Positions 54,162 through 63,637 are shown, counted from the stretch's first letter. The stretch is 64,000 nucleotides of DNA from Caldibacillus thermoamylovorans (GCF_000751775.1 NZ_CCRF01000039.1:30728-94727); one strand, 5' to 3'. Notes: generated by a model not told the origin, from the letters alone. Made by a program: numbers and translations.

Positions 54162-54302
54162 TTATAATGAATCAAAATGATTATTCATTTTTCTGGCCTC
54201 AGCTTCAGCATACGTTAAATGGTAAGGGATTTTTTCCGAATGACGAGTTACCGCATCGACACCTTGCTTAACAAAACGCTTTGATTTACTACTTTTGCCC
54301 AT
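54162..54302 (-). CDS. Small basic protein of unknown family
   Basis: A 46-residue product beginning MGKSSKSKRFVKQGVDAVTR is preceded by GGAGGG at ideal spacing. It is basic and soluble, with EKIPYHLTYAEAEARKMNNH near the C-terminus. I do not recognise the family. Co-orientation with the DUF3813-like gene (12-base gap) suggests one transcript; small basic size would fit a spore protein, but that is only a guess. Confidence 0.65.
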   Translation of the reverse strand: MGKSSKSKRFVKQGVDAVTRHSEKIPYHLTYAEAEARKMNNHFDSL

Positions 54303-54555
54303 TCGTATCCCTCCGTCATTACAATTAGAACAAGAAGGAAACTTGGCTTCTTGTTCCTTATTAACATATCCCAATTGTGTCAAAAAAAACTGTCAGAATA
54401 CGACAACCTTGCCCGAATTTGGTTAAAAATTTACGCTATTCATTCATATAAAATAAAGGACGTATAACTTGAAAATCAATAAATTGAAGACTTTAATGAA
54501 TGTTCCTATAAGAAGTAAACCAGTCAGCCGATGAATTGCTTGCTTTAGTTGAAGT

Positions 54556-55368
54556 TCAAGACTTTAATAAAAGTTCCTCCAAGTAAACAGCGATTCCGTC
54601 TTCTTCATTTGATAATGTCACGTCTTTTGCGACATGTTTGGCCATATCAATCGCATTTCCCATGGCCACTCCATGTCCGGCGAATTCAAGCATTTCTAAA
54701 TCATTATCTTCATCACCAAAAGCAATCACCCGACTTTGGGGAATTCCGTAATAATCGGCGACTTTTTTAACACCGATTGCTTTATTAATTCCGTGTTTTA
54801 CAATTTCGATAACCGGATATGGGGCGCCCCAACTGCGGTGTTCGATAACTTCCGCCTTTGTTTCTGAGAGATAGGAATTAATTTTTTCAACATTCTTTTC
54901 GTCTGAATGAATCAGTAAGCTGGTTGGGTCATTTTTTAAAAAATTACGTAAATCACCGTAAGTAACGGACAGATTCCCCAGTTTGAAAAAATCAATTAAT
55001 TTTTCATCATGATAATGAAGATAAATATGGTCCATTACTTCAGCGATAATATTTTGAATGGAATACTGGTTGGAAATTTCAATAATATCTTTTACCGCCT
55101 CTAAAGGGAGTGGTTGATGATATACACCCCAACCGGCATCGAGCGGATGATGAACAAATGCTCCGTTAAAGTTGACAATCGGGCTTTGTAAGTTCAATTC
55201 CTTATAATACATTTCGCTAGCACGATAAGGTCTTCCGGTAGAAATCATGACAACATGACCATCATTTTGGACTTGATTTAATACAGCTTTTGTCTTTTCA
55301 GATATGGTTTTATCATCTTTTAATAACGTTCCATCTAAGTCTAATGCAATTAAGTGTTTATCTTTCAT
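54556..55368 (-). CDS. yitU: YitU, Cof-type HAD phosphatase
   Basis: The 270-residue protein has all HAD motifs: DLDGTL (residues about 10-15), STGRPYRASE, the lysine in HGINKAIGV, and FGDEDNDLEML. The C2-type cap lies in the middle. The family dephosphorylates sugar phosphates or flavin precursors (YitU is reported to act in riboflavin biosynthesis). Its last 35 bases are imperfectly duplicated downstream at 54486-54520. Confidence 0.92.
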   Translation of the reverse strand: MKDKHLIALDLDGTLLKDDKTISEKTKAVLNQVQNDGHVVMISTGRPYRASEMYYKELNLQSPIVNFNGAFVHHPLDAGWGVYHQPLPLEAVKDIIEISNQYSIQNIIAEVMDHIYLHYHDEKLIDFFKLGNLSVTYGDLRNFLKNDPTSLLIHSDEKNVEKINSYLSETKAEVIEHRSWGAPYPVIEIVKHGINKAIGVKKVADYYGIPQSRVIAFGDEDNDLEMLEFAGHGVAMGNAIDMAKHVAKDVTLSNEEDGIAVYLEELLLKS

Positions 55369-55562
55369 TGAGACATTCCTTTCATTATGTCATTATTTAG
55401 CAATTATAGCACACTCGTGTTAAACTGTTATTAAGAAACTGTATTAAATATTAGTTTATAATATATGGGTAGAAATACAATAGATTTGCTTGTATTTTTT
55501 ATACAATTTCCTTACTGGTACAAGGAGTTTTAGACTGAGATTGGATTTTTAGGAGGAAAATA

Positions 55563-56333
55563 ATGATTATTGTTGACAAGAAAATAGTTGCTAATATTCC
55601 GTTGTTAGAAGTTGTACAAAAAGAGTTGTTGGATCAAGCGGTACCCACTGTTTTCTTTTTCCACGGATTTACAAGTGCAAAAGAACATAATTTGCATTAC
55701 GCCTATTTGATGGCTGAAAAAAATATACGGGTTGTCCTTCCTGAGGCTGATTTGCACGGAGAACGAAGCCGAAAGTTGTCGATGGAGGAACAAGCTTTAT
55801 ATTTTTGGAAAATAATCTTAAAAAATATTAAGGAACTTGGAGAATTAAAGGAAGCATATGTGCGAAACAGGCGAACTTTACAAAATCAAATTGGTGTTGC
55901 CGGCACATCAATGGGAGGAATTACGACCTTTGGTGCCTTATGTAAATATGATTGGATAAAGGCAGCTGTCAGTTTAATGGGGAATCCCGCTTATCACCAT
56001 TTCGCTCGTTATCTCGTTAATGAACTGCAAAGCCAAGGATATAAAATTCCGTATTCGGAACAGCAATTAGAAGGAGAGTATCAGAAACTGTTGACTGTTG
56101 ACTTAAGTATGAATCCGGAAAAGTTAAACAATCGTCCGCTGCTATTTTGGCATGGAAAAAAGGATCCAATTGTTCCCTATACATATGCTTATGATTTTTA
56201 TCAAAAGGTAAAGGAAAATTATTCAGAACATCCGGACCATATCCGCTTTATTTTAGATCATCATGCCGGACATAAAGTATCACGAGAAGGGTTATTAGCA
56301 ACGGTTGACTGGTTTGAGCAATTTCTTCAATAA
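55563..56333 (+). CDS. yitV: YitV, alpha/beta hydrolase
   Basis: The 256-residue esterase-like protein has an oxyanion FFHGFTSAKEHN, nucleophile elbow GTSMGG (Ser around residue 121), acid HGKKDPIVPY and final His in DHHAGHKV. It fits the YitV family of uncharacterised prolyl-oligopeptidase-like esterases. AGGAGG precedes the ATG. It is divergent from yitU. Confidence 0.9.
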   Translation: MIIVDKKIVANIPLLEVVQKELLDQAVPTVFFFHGFTSAKEHNLHYAYLMAEKNIRVVLPEADLHGERSRKLSMEEQALYFWKIILKNIKELGELKEAYVRNRRTLQNQIGVAGTSMGGITTFGALCKYDWIKAAVSLMGNPAYHHFARYLVNELQSQGYKIPYSEQQLEGEYQKLLTVDLSMNPEKLNNRPLLFWHGKKDPIVPYTYAYDFYQKVKENYSEHPDHIRFILDHHAGHKVSREGLLATVDWFEQFLQ

Positions 56334-56373
56334 ATGTCCAACCTTATCCAACTTGTAGTGGCCAAGAATTTAT

Positions 56374-56516
56374 CTTACCTTAACGGAAAGTAAGACTTCA
56401 CCTAAAGATATTCGAGCATGGAAAGAAGACAGGTGGTGAACGGACTGCCCGCACGCGTCCGATAGGTTCAACTAACATTAGCGGGGAAAAAATATCCCCT
56501 TTGACGGAAGTTTCAC
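56374..56516 (+). mobile_element. Structured repeat copy 6 (IS200/IS605-derived, omega-RNA-like)
   Basis: It follows TTTAT (56369-56373). The first stem uses TTCAC with GTGAA and CACCT with AGGTG. The core is GCACGCGTCCGATAGGTTCA then ACTAACA. The hairpin TTAGCGGGGA/TCCCCTTTGA and the end GAAGTTTCAC follow. It lies between yitV and yitW. Confidence 0.7.
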
Positions 56517-56578
56517 TTAATTCATTTTTCTATGTATCTTTGGTATGATAGAATATGAATTGGAAAGGAGGATTTTTT

Positions 56579-56890
56579 ATGGATGAAGCTTTAAAAGAAA
56601 ATATACTCGGTGCGCTTGAACAAGTAATCGATCCTGAAATTGGAATTGACATAGTAAATCTTGGGTTGGTATATGATGTTGATCTGGATGAAAACGGCAA
56701 AGCCATTGTGACGATGACTTTGACCACAATGGGTTGCCCATTAGGCGGTATCATTTCTGACCAAGTGAAAATAGCTCTTTCTGATATACCGGAAGTGAAA
56801 GATACTGAGGTGAATATTGTCTGGAATCCACCTTGGTCAAAAAATATGATGAGTCGTTATGCAAAGATTGCACTAGGAATTCCGGATTAA
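56579..56890 (+). CDS. yitW: YitW, MIP18/DUF59 iron-sulfur assembly protein
   Basis: The 103-residue protein has the DUF59 layout IDPEIGIDIVNLGLVYDVDL, and a conserved cysteine in TTMGCPLG (Cys53). The family (SufT-like, PaaD-like) helps mature Fe-S proteins. AAAGGAGG is correctly placed for ATG 56579; upstream in-frame codons overlap it. Confidence 0.93.
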   Translation: MDEALKENILGALEQVIDPEIGIDIVNLGLVYDVDLDENGKAIVTMTLTTMGCPLGGIISDQVKIALSDIPEVKDTEVNIVWNPPWSKNMMSRYAKIALGIPD

Positions 56891-57055
56891 TCCGAAACTG
56901 ACCCTAAGGAAGGGGATGATGGTTCAGCCAGACCCTTTCGAAAAGTTTTGAGAGCCTGCTTTCAACTGTCATTTTTTTCATCTCTACCTGAATTCATGAT
57001 TTCCCTCTTTTCGTAAAAGATAATAATGAGAAATCTGGAAAGGGGGATGAAAGCA

Positions 57056-57229
57056 ATGGGAGAAAATCGTCGTTTCCGAGCAGGGTACAAAGCACCAAAT
57101 GACGGGATATATATTGAAATAGGAGAAGAAGGATCGTCTGTCGTCAATCCAAGACAAGTCCGGTTAAAAGCAGGACAGCGTTTCCCGGAAAACTCCAATC
57201 ATAACCGCATTTGGACCTTTAAGGGTTAA
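57056..57229 (+). CDS. yjzC: YjzC-like small protein
   Basis: The roughly 57-residue product (MGENRRFRAGYKAPNDGIYI then EIGEEGSSVVNPRQVRLKAG) matches YjzC, a short conserved Bacillus protein of unknown function. GGGGGATGA is upstream; ATG 57047 is too close to it. A terminator-like hairpin follows at 57281-57336. Confidence 0.85.
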   Translation: MGENRRFRAGYKAPNDGIYIEIGEEGSSVVNPRQVRLKAGQRFPENSNHNRIWTFKG

Positions 57230-57280
57230 ATTCGATTTTTCATATTTTGTATTATATGAAATTCTGGAAGCAAAAAGTCA

Positions 57281-57336
57281 AAAGGTTGTCTTGTCAGGGA
57301 GAATAGAAATGACTCCCCTAAAGGACAACCTTTTTT
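57281..57336 (+). terminator. Terminator of yjzC
   Basis: AGGTTGTC (57283-57290) pairs with GACAACCT (57324-57331), with an inner GGGAG/CTCCC stem, followed by TTTTT. Confidence 0.8.
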
Positions 57337-57479
57337 CGTATACTTTACGTATAGATGACCGGCACTTAGGAAATCACCGGAGAAAAATTTGAAATTAAGT
57401 AAAAACTGAAAAATACTTGTCATTTTCGATGAACTACGCATGACGAGTCGCCGAACTTAATCGTAATCGGTTCACTCTC

Positions 57480-57662
57480 TTACACATTTAGTTCTTTATC
57501 TTTTGGCATAACTGCCGCAATTAGGAAAAGAATAATCGAGATGCCGATTGCTAAAATTGTTCCAACTGTAAAATCATATGAAGCGGATTTTATTGACCCG
57601 ACAATATAAGTTAACATATGTGATAAAAGAAATACCCAGAAAAAGGTCCAAAAATATTTCAT
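57480..57662 (-). CDS. yjzD: YjzD, DUF2929 small membrane protein
   Basis: The 60-residue protein has two membrane helices (MKYFWTFFWVFLLSHMLTYI and TILAIGISIILFLIAAVM) and is typical of YjzD. GGTGGAG precedes ATG 57662; the longer frame has no site. It is divergent from yjaU. Confidence 0.85.
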   Translation of the reverse strand: MKYFWTFFWVFLLSHMLTYIVGSIKSASYDFTVGTILAIGISIILFLIAAVMPKDKELNV

Positions 57663-57986
57663 GAAACTCCACCTGCTTTTCATTTTATAATTATTTTCTT
57701 CATTATCATATAAAGAAATCATACCATAAAAATCAAATTTTAGGAAAGGTTTCTTATTGAGCAATTTAAAATAAACAGCTTAGGTTTTTATTGCGAAACA
57801 CAAGAGGCAATCTGACAAAGCTGTTTTTCCCCGGACTTACAGGAAAGATAAATGAAAAATAGGCAATTGTAATAGAGAGTTTATTACTTTTTTGAATAAA
57901 GTATAAAGAGAAGCACTGCCCACAAGGCTGATTATTGTGTTAATGAATGGAAAATAATTGGTAAGTAAATATAAGAGGGGTTATGT
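57663..57986. other. Divergent intergenic region between yjzD and yjaU
   Basis: 324 bases without a gene or clear repeat. It should hold promoters for both genes; none is strong by eye. Confidence 0.4.
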
Positions 57987-58709
57987 ATGAACTTTCGAAT
58001 TTTCACCTTAAATGATCAATATTGTATCATTCATTATCCGGAAAAACCAAATGGATTCGGGGTATTGGTCATCGGCGGAGAAGAACAATATGTAGATAAA
58101 CAGAGTAGTAATTGGTTAAGTAACAATGCAAGACAGAAAATCCTTCAATCATTTTTAGATGACGGATACACCGTTTATTATACAAATTTCAATTACAGGC
58201 ATATGGGAAATAAGCAATCTGTTGAACAAGTGGCCAGTCTATACGAATTTATTAAGCGGACGGAAATCTTAAACGAACGGGTGCACATTATTGCAGAAGG
58301 AATTGGGACTTTGATTGCCATGGATTTATTAAAAAATAAAAGAGAAATGATTCGCTCGATTGTATTCATTAATCCGATATTTTCCATTCAATGGATGATA
58401 TCAATTTTGAAAGATCAACCTTTTCTTTATAAAAAAACGATCAAAGATTTATCATCTGCTTACAATATTAGTGAAGAAAGTTGTGAAAAAAATATCAAAA
58501 ACTTAAAAGTGACATCATTTACCATCACATATCCTTTCGTTATCATTCATATTTTAGAACATGGAATTCAAGATGCGCTATGGACACAGCTATATAAAAA
58601 ATATTTTTCTAAATATAATGAAAATATCTATGTTATTTTACCGGAAAAAAGGTCGCGCATTGCTTATTACGCAAAGAACTTATTCATGCAGGCTGAAGCT
58701 CAATTGTAA
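57987..58709 (+). CDS. yjaU: YjaU-like alpha/beta-hydrolase-fold protein
   Basis: The 240-residue protein has a partial alpha/beta-hydrolase layout: GFGVLVIGGEEQYVDK, an elbow-like HIIAEGIGTLIAMDLL with Gly in place of the nucleophilic Ser, and a late LPEKRSRI strand. The missing Ser suggests it is not a normal esterase. Position before yjaV and fabH matches yjaU. GAGGGG precedes the ATG. Confidence 0.75.
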   Translation: MNFRIFTLNDQYCIIHYPEKPNGFGVLVIGGEEQYVDKQSSNWLSNNARQKILQSFLDDGYTVYYTNFNYRHMGNKQSVEQVASLYEFIKRTEILNERVHIIAEGIGTLIAMDLLKNKREMIRSIVFINPIFSIQWMISILKDQPFLYKKTIKDLSSAYNISEESCEKNIKNLKVTSFTITYPFVIIHILEHGIQDALWTQLYKKYFSKYNENIYVILPEKRSRIAYYAKNLFMQAEAQL

Positions 58710-58734
58710 TCGTATTTGACAGCAGGTGAAGCAA

Positions 58735-59508
58735 ATGGACGGATATATCCTCTTCGGATCCTTTGGACAATTGGGATTTGAAATTTGTGAACAACTATTA
58801 AATAAAGGTTATCAAGTAAACCATGTAAATGTTTGTGATGACTATGAGGATCAGGAAATTATTGAAGAAAAAAATTTATTGCTTGGCAGAAATGCGAATT
58901 TTAAGAGAATGGGCGAAAATTTAGAACGATCCATAAACGTTCCAATGATCATCCCATTATATGATTGGTTATTTTACGATGAAAATCAATGGGAAATGAT
59001 TTTAAAAAAACTTGAACAAATTTTTGCCCGGCTTTCAGTAAAAAATGCTTCAGCCCCGATCATTTTATTAAAAGCATCAGGTCCCGACCAAAGGATCCAG
59101 TCAATGAATCATTATTTTCGGGTAATTGAACAAAAATTTTGCAAAACATTATCGATTTACGTTCCCATTATATATGGGAAGTGGTTTACCGAGACTTCAT
59201 ATCTTTACCATATGTTAATGGGGGAAAAAATTAGCAGAAACGCAGATGCCATTTATATTAGTGATGCGGGTAGAACGATTGTTGATTTAATGTTACATGA
59301 AGAAAAAGGAGAATTTTATATTAGAAATCAAAACAAACATCGTTGGCATGAATGTCTATATATGCTGACCGGTATTAAATCACAAACCGATTTTCCGGAA
59401 GATGAAACCGTCAATGATCCCGGTAAAGTTATTTTTGTCAATGAAACAAATGACGGAGAACGTTTTTTTGATGAAATAAAGAAATTACAAACGATATTTG
59501 ATTTGTAA
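58735..59508 (+). CDS. yjaV: YjaV-like Rossmann-type protein
   Basis: The 257-residue product opens with GYILFGSFGQLGFEICEQLL, a dinucleotide-binding Rossmann loop, and resembles short NAD-dependent epimerase-like proteins such as YjaV. The start ATG 58735 follows CAGGTGAAG. It is 25 bases after yjaU, so the two are likely one operon. The function is unknown. Confidence 0.78.
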   Translation: MDGYILFGSFGQLGFEICEQLLNKGYQVNHVNVCDDYEDQEIIEEKNLLLGRNANFKRMGENLERSINVPMIIPLYDWLFYDENQWEMILKKLEQIFARLSVKNASAPIILLKASGPDQRIQSMNHYFRVIEQKFCKTLSIYVPIIYGKWFTETSYLYHMLMGEKISRNADAIYISDAGRTIVDLMLHEEKGEFYIRNQNKHRWHECLYMLTGIKSQTDFPEDETVNDPGKVIFVNETNDGERFFDEIKKLQTIFDL

Positions 59509-59551
59509 CATGTAAGTTTACTTGAATTATTTCCACTGTACAAAATTTCAA

Positions 59552-59580
59552 TTGAATTATCTTTTTTTTTCAAGTAAAAT
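59552..59580 (+). promoter_or_regulatory. Sigma-A promoter of fabH
   Basis: TTGAAT (59552-59557), a 17-base spacer and TAAAAT (59575-59580) form a good vegetative promoter. The FapR-like box begins at its 3' edge. Confidence 0.75.
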
Positions 59581-59597
59581 TAGTACCAAGTCATAAT
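59579..59597 (+). promoter_or_regulatory. Probable FapR operator upstream of fabH
   Basis: ATTAGTACCAAGTCATAAT resembles the FapR operator (TTAGTACC core followed by a GT-containing inverted half ending TAAT) and overlaps the transcription start region. FapR represses fatty-acid synthesis genes and is released by malonyl-CoA. Confidence 0.72.
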
Positions 59598-59651
59598 AAC
59601 TCATAATAAAAATAGTTGTGATCAGAATTTTTCAAATGAGGAGTGAGTTAC

Positions 59652-60584
59652 ATGAATGTTGGAATTGTTGGTATTGGTCGTTATGTACCGGAAAATGTAG
59701 TAACGAATCAAGATTTAGAAAAAAGAATGGATACTTCCGATGAATGGATTCGAACGAGAACCGGGATCAGGGAGCGAAGAATTGCCGGTGATGACATAAA
59801 CACCTCACATATGGCTTATTTCGCTGCACAAAAGGCGATTGAGGATGCCGGGATTCAGCCTGAAGATATTGATCTCATCTTAACAGCAACGGTTACTCCT
59901 GATCAGCCTTTCCCAACCGTTTCTTGCATGATTCAGGAACAAATTGGTGCCAAAAAAGCTGCAGCGATGGATATTAGTGCCGCATGTTCCGGATTAATGT
60001 ACGGAATGGTGACGGCCAAACAATTTATCGAAACAGGTGTTTATAAGTATGTATTAGTTATCGGTGCAGAAAAGTTATCGAAAATAACCGACTGGGAAGA
60101 CCGTTCAACTGCCGTATTATTTGGTGACGGAGCCGGTGCAGTGGTCATGGGACCGGTCACTGACGGACGAGGAATTTTATCATTTGAACTCGGTGCAGAT
60201 GGTTCTGGAGGAAAATTTTTATATCAAGAAAAATATATTTGTATGAACGGTCGAGAAGTCTTTAAATTTGCTGTTCGACAAATGGGCGAATCCGCCTTAA
60301 ATGTGATAGAAAAGGCAGGCTTGTCGAAGGAGGACGTCGATTTTCTTATCCCGCATCAAGCTAATATCCGAATTATGGAAGCAGCAAGACAAAGATTGGA
60401 TCTCCCGATTGAAAAAATGTCAAATACTGTTGGAAAATATGGAAATACATCTGCAGCCTCCATTCCAATTTCTTTAGTTGAGGATTTGGAAGCAGGACGG
60501 ATTAAAGATGATGATATTATCTTGATGGTTGGTTTTGGCGGTGGTCTAACTTGGGGAGCGATTTTAATGAAATGGGGCAAGTAA
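59652..60584 (+). CDS. fabH: FabH, beta-ketoacyl-ACP synthase III
   Basis: The 310-residue enzyme has the catalytic Cys112 ([10 protein letters not shown]), His in PHQANIR (about 237) and Asn in YGNTSAAS (about 267). It condenses acyl-CoA with malonyl-ACP to start fatty-acid synthesis. ATG 59652 follows GAGGAG. The upstream promoter and FapR-like box imply FapR control. It is the FabHA-type enzyme of Bacillus; fabF follows after 294 bases. Confidence 0.96.
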   Translation: MNVGIVGIGRYVPENVVTNQDLEKRMDTSDEWIRTRTGIRERRIAGDDINTSHMAYFAAQKAIEDAGIQPEDIDLILTATVTPDQPFPTVSCMIQEQIGAKKAAAMDISAACSGLMYGMVTAKQFIETGVYKYVLVIGAEKLSKITDWEDRSTAVLFGDGAGAVVMGPVTDGRGILSFELGADGSGGKFLYQEKYICMNGREVFKFAVRQMGESALNVIEKAGLSKEDVDFLIPHQANIRIMEAARQRLDLPIEKMSNTVGKYGNTSAASIPISLVEDLEAGRIKDDDIILMVGFGGGLTWGAILMKWGK

Positions 60585-60620
60585 TTTGTTTTACTACCGC
60601 TAAAAGGCCCGTCTTGACTA

Positions 60621-60644
60621 AACCGGTTACAGCCCGGTTGTTTT
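60621..60644 (+). terminator. Hairpin between fabH and fabF
   Basis: AACCGG (60621-60626) pairs with CCGGTT (60634-60639), followed by GTTTT. It is short and may only attenuate. Confidence 0.45.
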
Positions 60645-60878
60645 AACTAATCAATCGACATAAGCAAGTTGTTAACAGGTAAGCGGTTATGTAGACATCT
60701 ATCATTTGATTATTAGGTGTATTATTGTTCGGTAAAAATTCTTTAAAACCTAAAAAACTTTTCAAAATTTTTTCCGGGATGGTAAGATAAGATGAAGGAC
60801 GATCGTAATAAAATAGTGTACGAATTCTTGAAAGTTTCATAGTGGAAATATGCACGATTAAAAAGGAGTTGTATTGAA

Positions 60879-62117
60879 ATGGAACAACGAAGGGTAGTTA
60901 TTACTGGGATTGGTGCTGTTACACCTGTTGGCAGTGATGCCCTAACTTCTTGGAATAATATTATAAACGGAAAATCAGGTATCGGTCCGATGACTCGGGT
61001 TAATGCTGATGAGTTTCCTGCAAAAGTTGCCGCAGAAGTGAGAGATTTTAATCCTGAAGATTTTATTGAAAGAAAAGATGTAAGGAAAATGGATCGATTT
61101 ACTCATTTTGCCGTAGCTGCATCACTTATGGCCGTAAAAGACGCCAATCTGACAATTGATGATCATAATGCACATCGAGTCGGTGTTTGGATTGGTTCGG
61201 GTATCGGCGGGTTAGAAACGTTGGAAAATCAATTTGAAACCTTTTTACAACGTGGCTATCGGCGGGTTAGTCCGTTCTTTATACCGATGATGATTCCGGA
61301 TATGGCAACCGGGCAAGTTTCGATTTTTCTTGGTGCAAAAGGTTTTAATTCTTGTACAGTAACGGCCTGTGCAACCGGAACAAACTCCATTGGCGATGCA
61401 TTTAAAGTTATTGAACGCGGTGATGCAGATGTCATGATTTCCGGTGGTTCTGAAGCCCCAATCACAAGAATGTCGATAGCAGGATTCTGTGCCAATACCG
61501 CGCTCTCAACCAATCCCGATCCAAAAACCGCATGCCGGCCGTTTGATAAAGATCGTGACGGTTTTGTTATCGGTGAAGGGGCAGGGATCGTTGTTTTAGA
61601 AGAATTGAATCATGCTTTAAACCGAGGTGCTCATATTTATGCAGAAGTAATCGGCTACGGAGCGACCGGTGATGCCTATCATATTACTGCTCCGGCACCT
61701 GAAGGAGAAGGCGGTGCCCGTGCAATGAAGATGGCGATCGATGATGCTGGAATCGACCCGACAACAATCGATTATATTAATGCCCATGGTACAAGTACCG
61801 AATATAATGATAAATATGAAACAACAGCCATTAAAACAATATTTGGCGATCATGCTTATAAAATGGCCATCAGCTCAACGAAATCAATGACCGGACATTT
61901 ATTAGGCGCTGCCGGAGCGGTAGAGGCAATTTTTACTGTTTTAGCTCTAAAGGAAGGCATTTTACCGCCAACCATGAATTTACAAAATCCGGATCCGAAT
62001 TGTGACTTGGATTATGTTCCAAATGAAGCAAGAAATCAAGAAATTACGTATGCGATGAGCAACTCGCTCGGATTCGGCGGTCATAATGCAACGCTAGTCT
62101 TTAAAAAATATGAATAA
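60879..62117 (+). CDS. fabF: FabF, beta-ketoacyl-ACP synthase II
   Basis: The 412-residue elongating synthase has Cys164 ([12 protein letters not shown]), His in [12 protein letters not shown] (about 304) and His in [12 protein letters not shown] (about 340), the Cys-His-His triad. AAAGGAG precedes the ATG. The 294-base gap from fabH may hold its own promoter (TAATAAAATAG near 60806-60816). Confidence 0.96.
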   Translation: MEQRRVVITGIGAVTPVGSDALTSWNNIINGKSGIGPMTRVNADEFPAKVAAEVRDFNPEDFIERKDVRKMDRFTHFAVAASLMAVKDANLTIDDHNAHRVGVWIGSGIGGLETLENQFETFLQRGYRRVSPFFIPMMIPDMATGQVSIFLGAKGFNSCTVTACATGTNSIGDAFKVIERGDADVMISGGSEAPITRMSIAGFCANTALSTNPDPKTACRPFDKDRDGFVIGEGAGIVVLEELNHALNRGAHIYAEVIGYGATGDAYHITAPAPEGEGGARAMKMAIDDAGIDPTTIDYINAHGTSTEYNDKYETTAIKTIFGDHAYKMAISSTKSMTGHLLGAAGAVEAIFTVLALKEGILPPTMNLQNPDPNCDLDYVPNEARNQEITYAMSNSLGFGGHNATLVFKKYE

Positions 62118-62273
62118 TGTAGAAACGCTTAAAGCCAGGGAAAGGGGACCTGGCTTTACGTATTTATCATCGTCTTTTCGCCATTAAGAGAAGGAAATCT
62201 TGCTTTTTCAGGAATAATTTAACTCTTTTCGGACAATACTGTACTCAAACAGTCTTTAAGCGAGGGGTTAGAA

Positions 62274-63017
62274 ATGATGTATTTGCATGATGTTTGGGTG
62301 AATTGGTTCGAAGGGGAAGAGAACGGATATAATGTCTGTCATTTTCATGAATGGCGAAAAGATGATACCATCGAATTATTAGATCAGGTACCGGTTTTGA
62401 AAGTAACGAAAGACTTATATGATTATATTGAAAATGGGTTGACTGATCTGCCGGAAAGTTTATTGAATGATGTGTTTCAAAAGGCGTATTTGCGAAAAAA
62501 TCATGAGCGGATCCAGTTGGACTATTGTTTTATCATAACAGACGGCATCGGCATTCTGGCCGTCGATACGCTCGGATATCAAATACCGATGAGGAAAAGT
62601 CGCATAATCCCGAGACAAGAGCAACTTGTATATGAGATGATAGCAGAAGAAAATCCGATCAAATATTCGATACCAAAACATCCGAAAAAAGAACATCATA
62701 TTATGTCACCTGAACCGGAAGTAATGATGGGGCTGACAAGGAAAGAGCGGCAGTTAAAGCAATTGTTATTTTTAGCTTTAGATCATCTATATACATCGAA
62801 AAATACAGGGCAAGTCCGGTACTGGTATACAGAATGGGCACCGGGACATTATTCAACGATTCGGACGAAATCGTTTGAAGAAATATGGAATCAACTGTAT
62901 GAAGAAGTAAAACTCGGTTGGACAGAAAAACATGAGAAGCTATGTGAGGCTTTAATAAAAGGTGAACCATATTTTGAAAAACTTTGGGAAATGGAAAAAG
63001 GATCAAAGGTAAATTAA
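62274..63017 (+). CDS. yjbA: YjbA, DUF3603 family protein
   Basis: The 247-residue protein begins [20 protein letters not shown] then [11 protein letters not shown], the DUF3603/YjbA hallmark. It is soluble, with a conserved [11 protein letters not shown] near the C-terminal third. The function is unknown. GAGGGG precedes ATG 62274 or 62277. A terminator follows. Confidence 0.9.
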   Translation: MMYLHDVWVNWFEGEENGYNVCHFHEWRKDDTIELLDQVPVLKVTKDLYDYIENGLTDLPESLLNDVFQKAYLRKNHERIQLDYCFIITDGIGILAVDTLGYQIPMRKSRIIPRQEQLVYEMIAEENPIKYSIPKHPKKEHHIMSPEPEVMMGLTRKERQLKQLLFLALDHLYTSKNTGQVRYWYTEWAPGHYSTIRTKSFEEIWNQLYEEVKLGWTEKHEKLCEALIKGEPYFEKLWEMEKGSKVN

Positions 63018-63030
63018 AGAGTCCCACTTC

Positions 63031-63069
63031 AAAAATGTCCATGAGATAAAACCTCAGGGGCATTTTTTT
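63031..63069 (+). terminator. Terminator of yjbA
   Basis: AAAAATGTCC pairs with GGGGCATTTTT, with an inner TGAG/CTCA stem, followed by TT. Confidence 0.8.
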
Positions 63070-63157
63070 GTACACTGCATGGTGATTAACAATGTATCCC
63101 AAATTTTAGTATAGGGCAAATCAGGATTAACAACTGTGTTACTTACTAAAATGGTAA

Positions 63158-63406
63158 TTACACCGATAACGAACTTAATGAAATAATGGTAATAATAAAA
63201 TAACTAATAATAATCAATAATATATGGATGAGTAACAATAATATAAAAATCATTGTAGGATTATTTATCTTGGTTCTTTTAATATAACATTCAAATATGA
63301 TCAAGAACCAATAATTTATACTGGTCATTTCAGGATTTAAAATGACATAGGTTATGAAAAAAGGAATTTGATAAATTAAAAATTTAGTAATGAAAATTTT
63401 ATTCAT
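63158..63406 (-). CDS. Possible small membrane protein
   Basis: The frame encodes 82 residues with two hydrophobic blocks (FLIYQIPFFITYVIL and IFILLLLIHILLIIISYFII). GGAAAGAG sits almost directly before the ATG, so initiation is uncertain. The sequence is extremely AT-rich, and such regions give hydrophobic frames by chance. I do not recognise a family. Confidence 0.3.
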   Translation of the reverse strand: MNKIFITKFLIYQIPFFITYVILNPEMTSINYWFLIIFECYIKRTKINNPTMIFILLLLIHILLIIISYFIITIISLSSLSV

Positions 63407-63457
63407 CTCTTTCCAATTTTCCGTTAAAAAATCCGAAAGAACTAATAATATAATTGT

Positions 63458-63637
63458 TTGATAATTTTTTCAGTTATAATAGCAAATAGTTTTTTCTTTA
63501 AAATTCCTTTTGTCACGATAACCATTTGTGTTATCCATTTATTAATTATTATTCCAACCGGATTGATTGATAAAAAGATGGACAATCAAATGCGTAAGAA
63601 GATTATAGAAGAAGCGATGAAAAGCCTGAAGAAGTAA
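63458..63637 (+). CDS. Possible small membrane protein or gene remnant
   Basis: A 59-residue frame from TTG 63458 has one hydrophobic helix pair (IPFVTITICVIHLLIIIPTG) and a basic, plausible cytosolic tail LIDKKMDNQMRKKIIEEAMK. The tail reads like real protein sequence, but the start has only a weak purine stretch. It may be the 3' remnant of a lost gene. Confidence 0.35.
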   Translation: MIIFSVIIANSFFFKIPFVTITICVIHLLIIIPTGLIDKKMDNQMRKKIIEEAMKSLKK

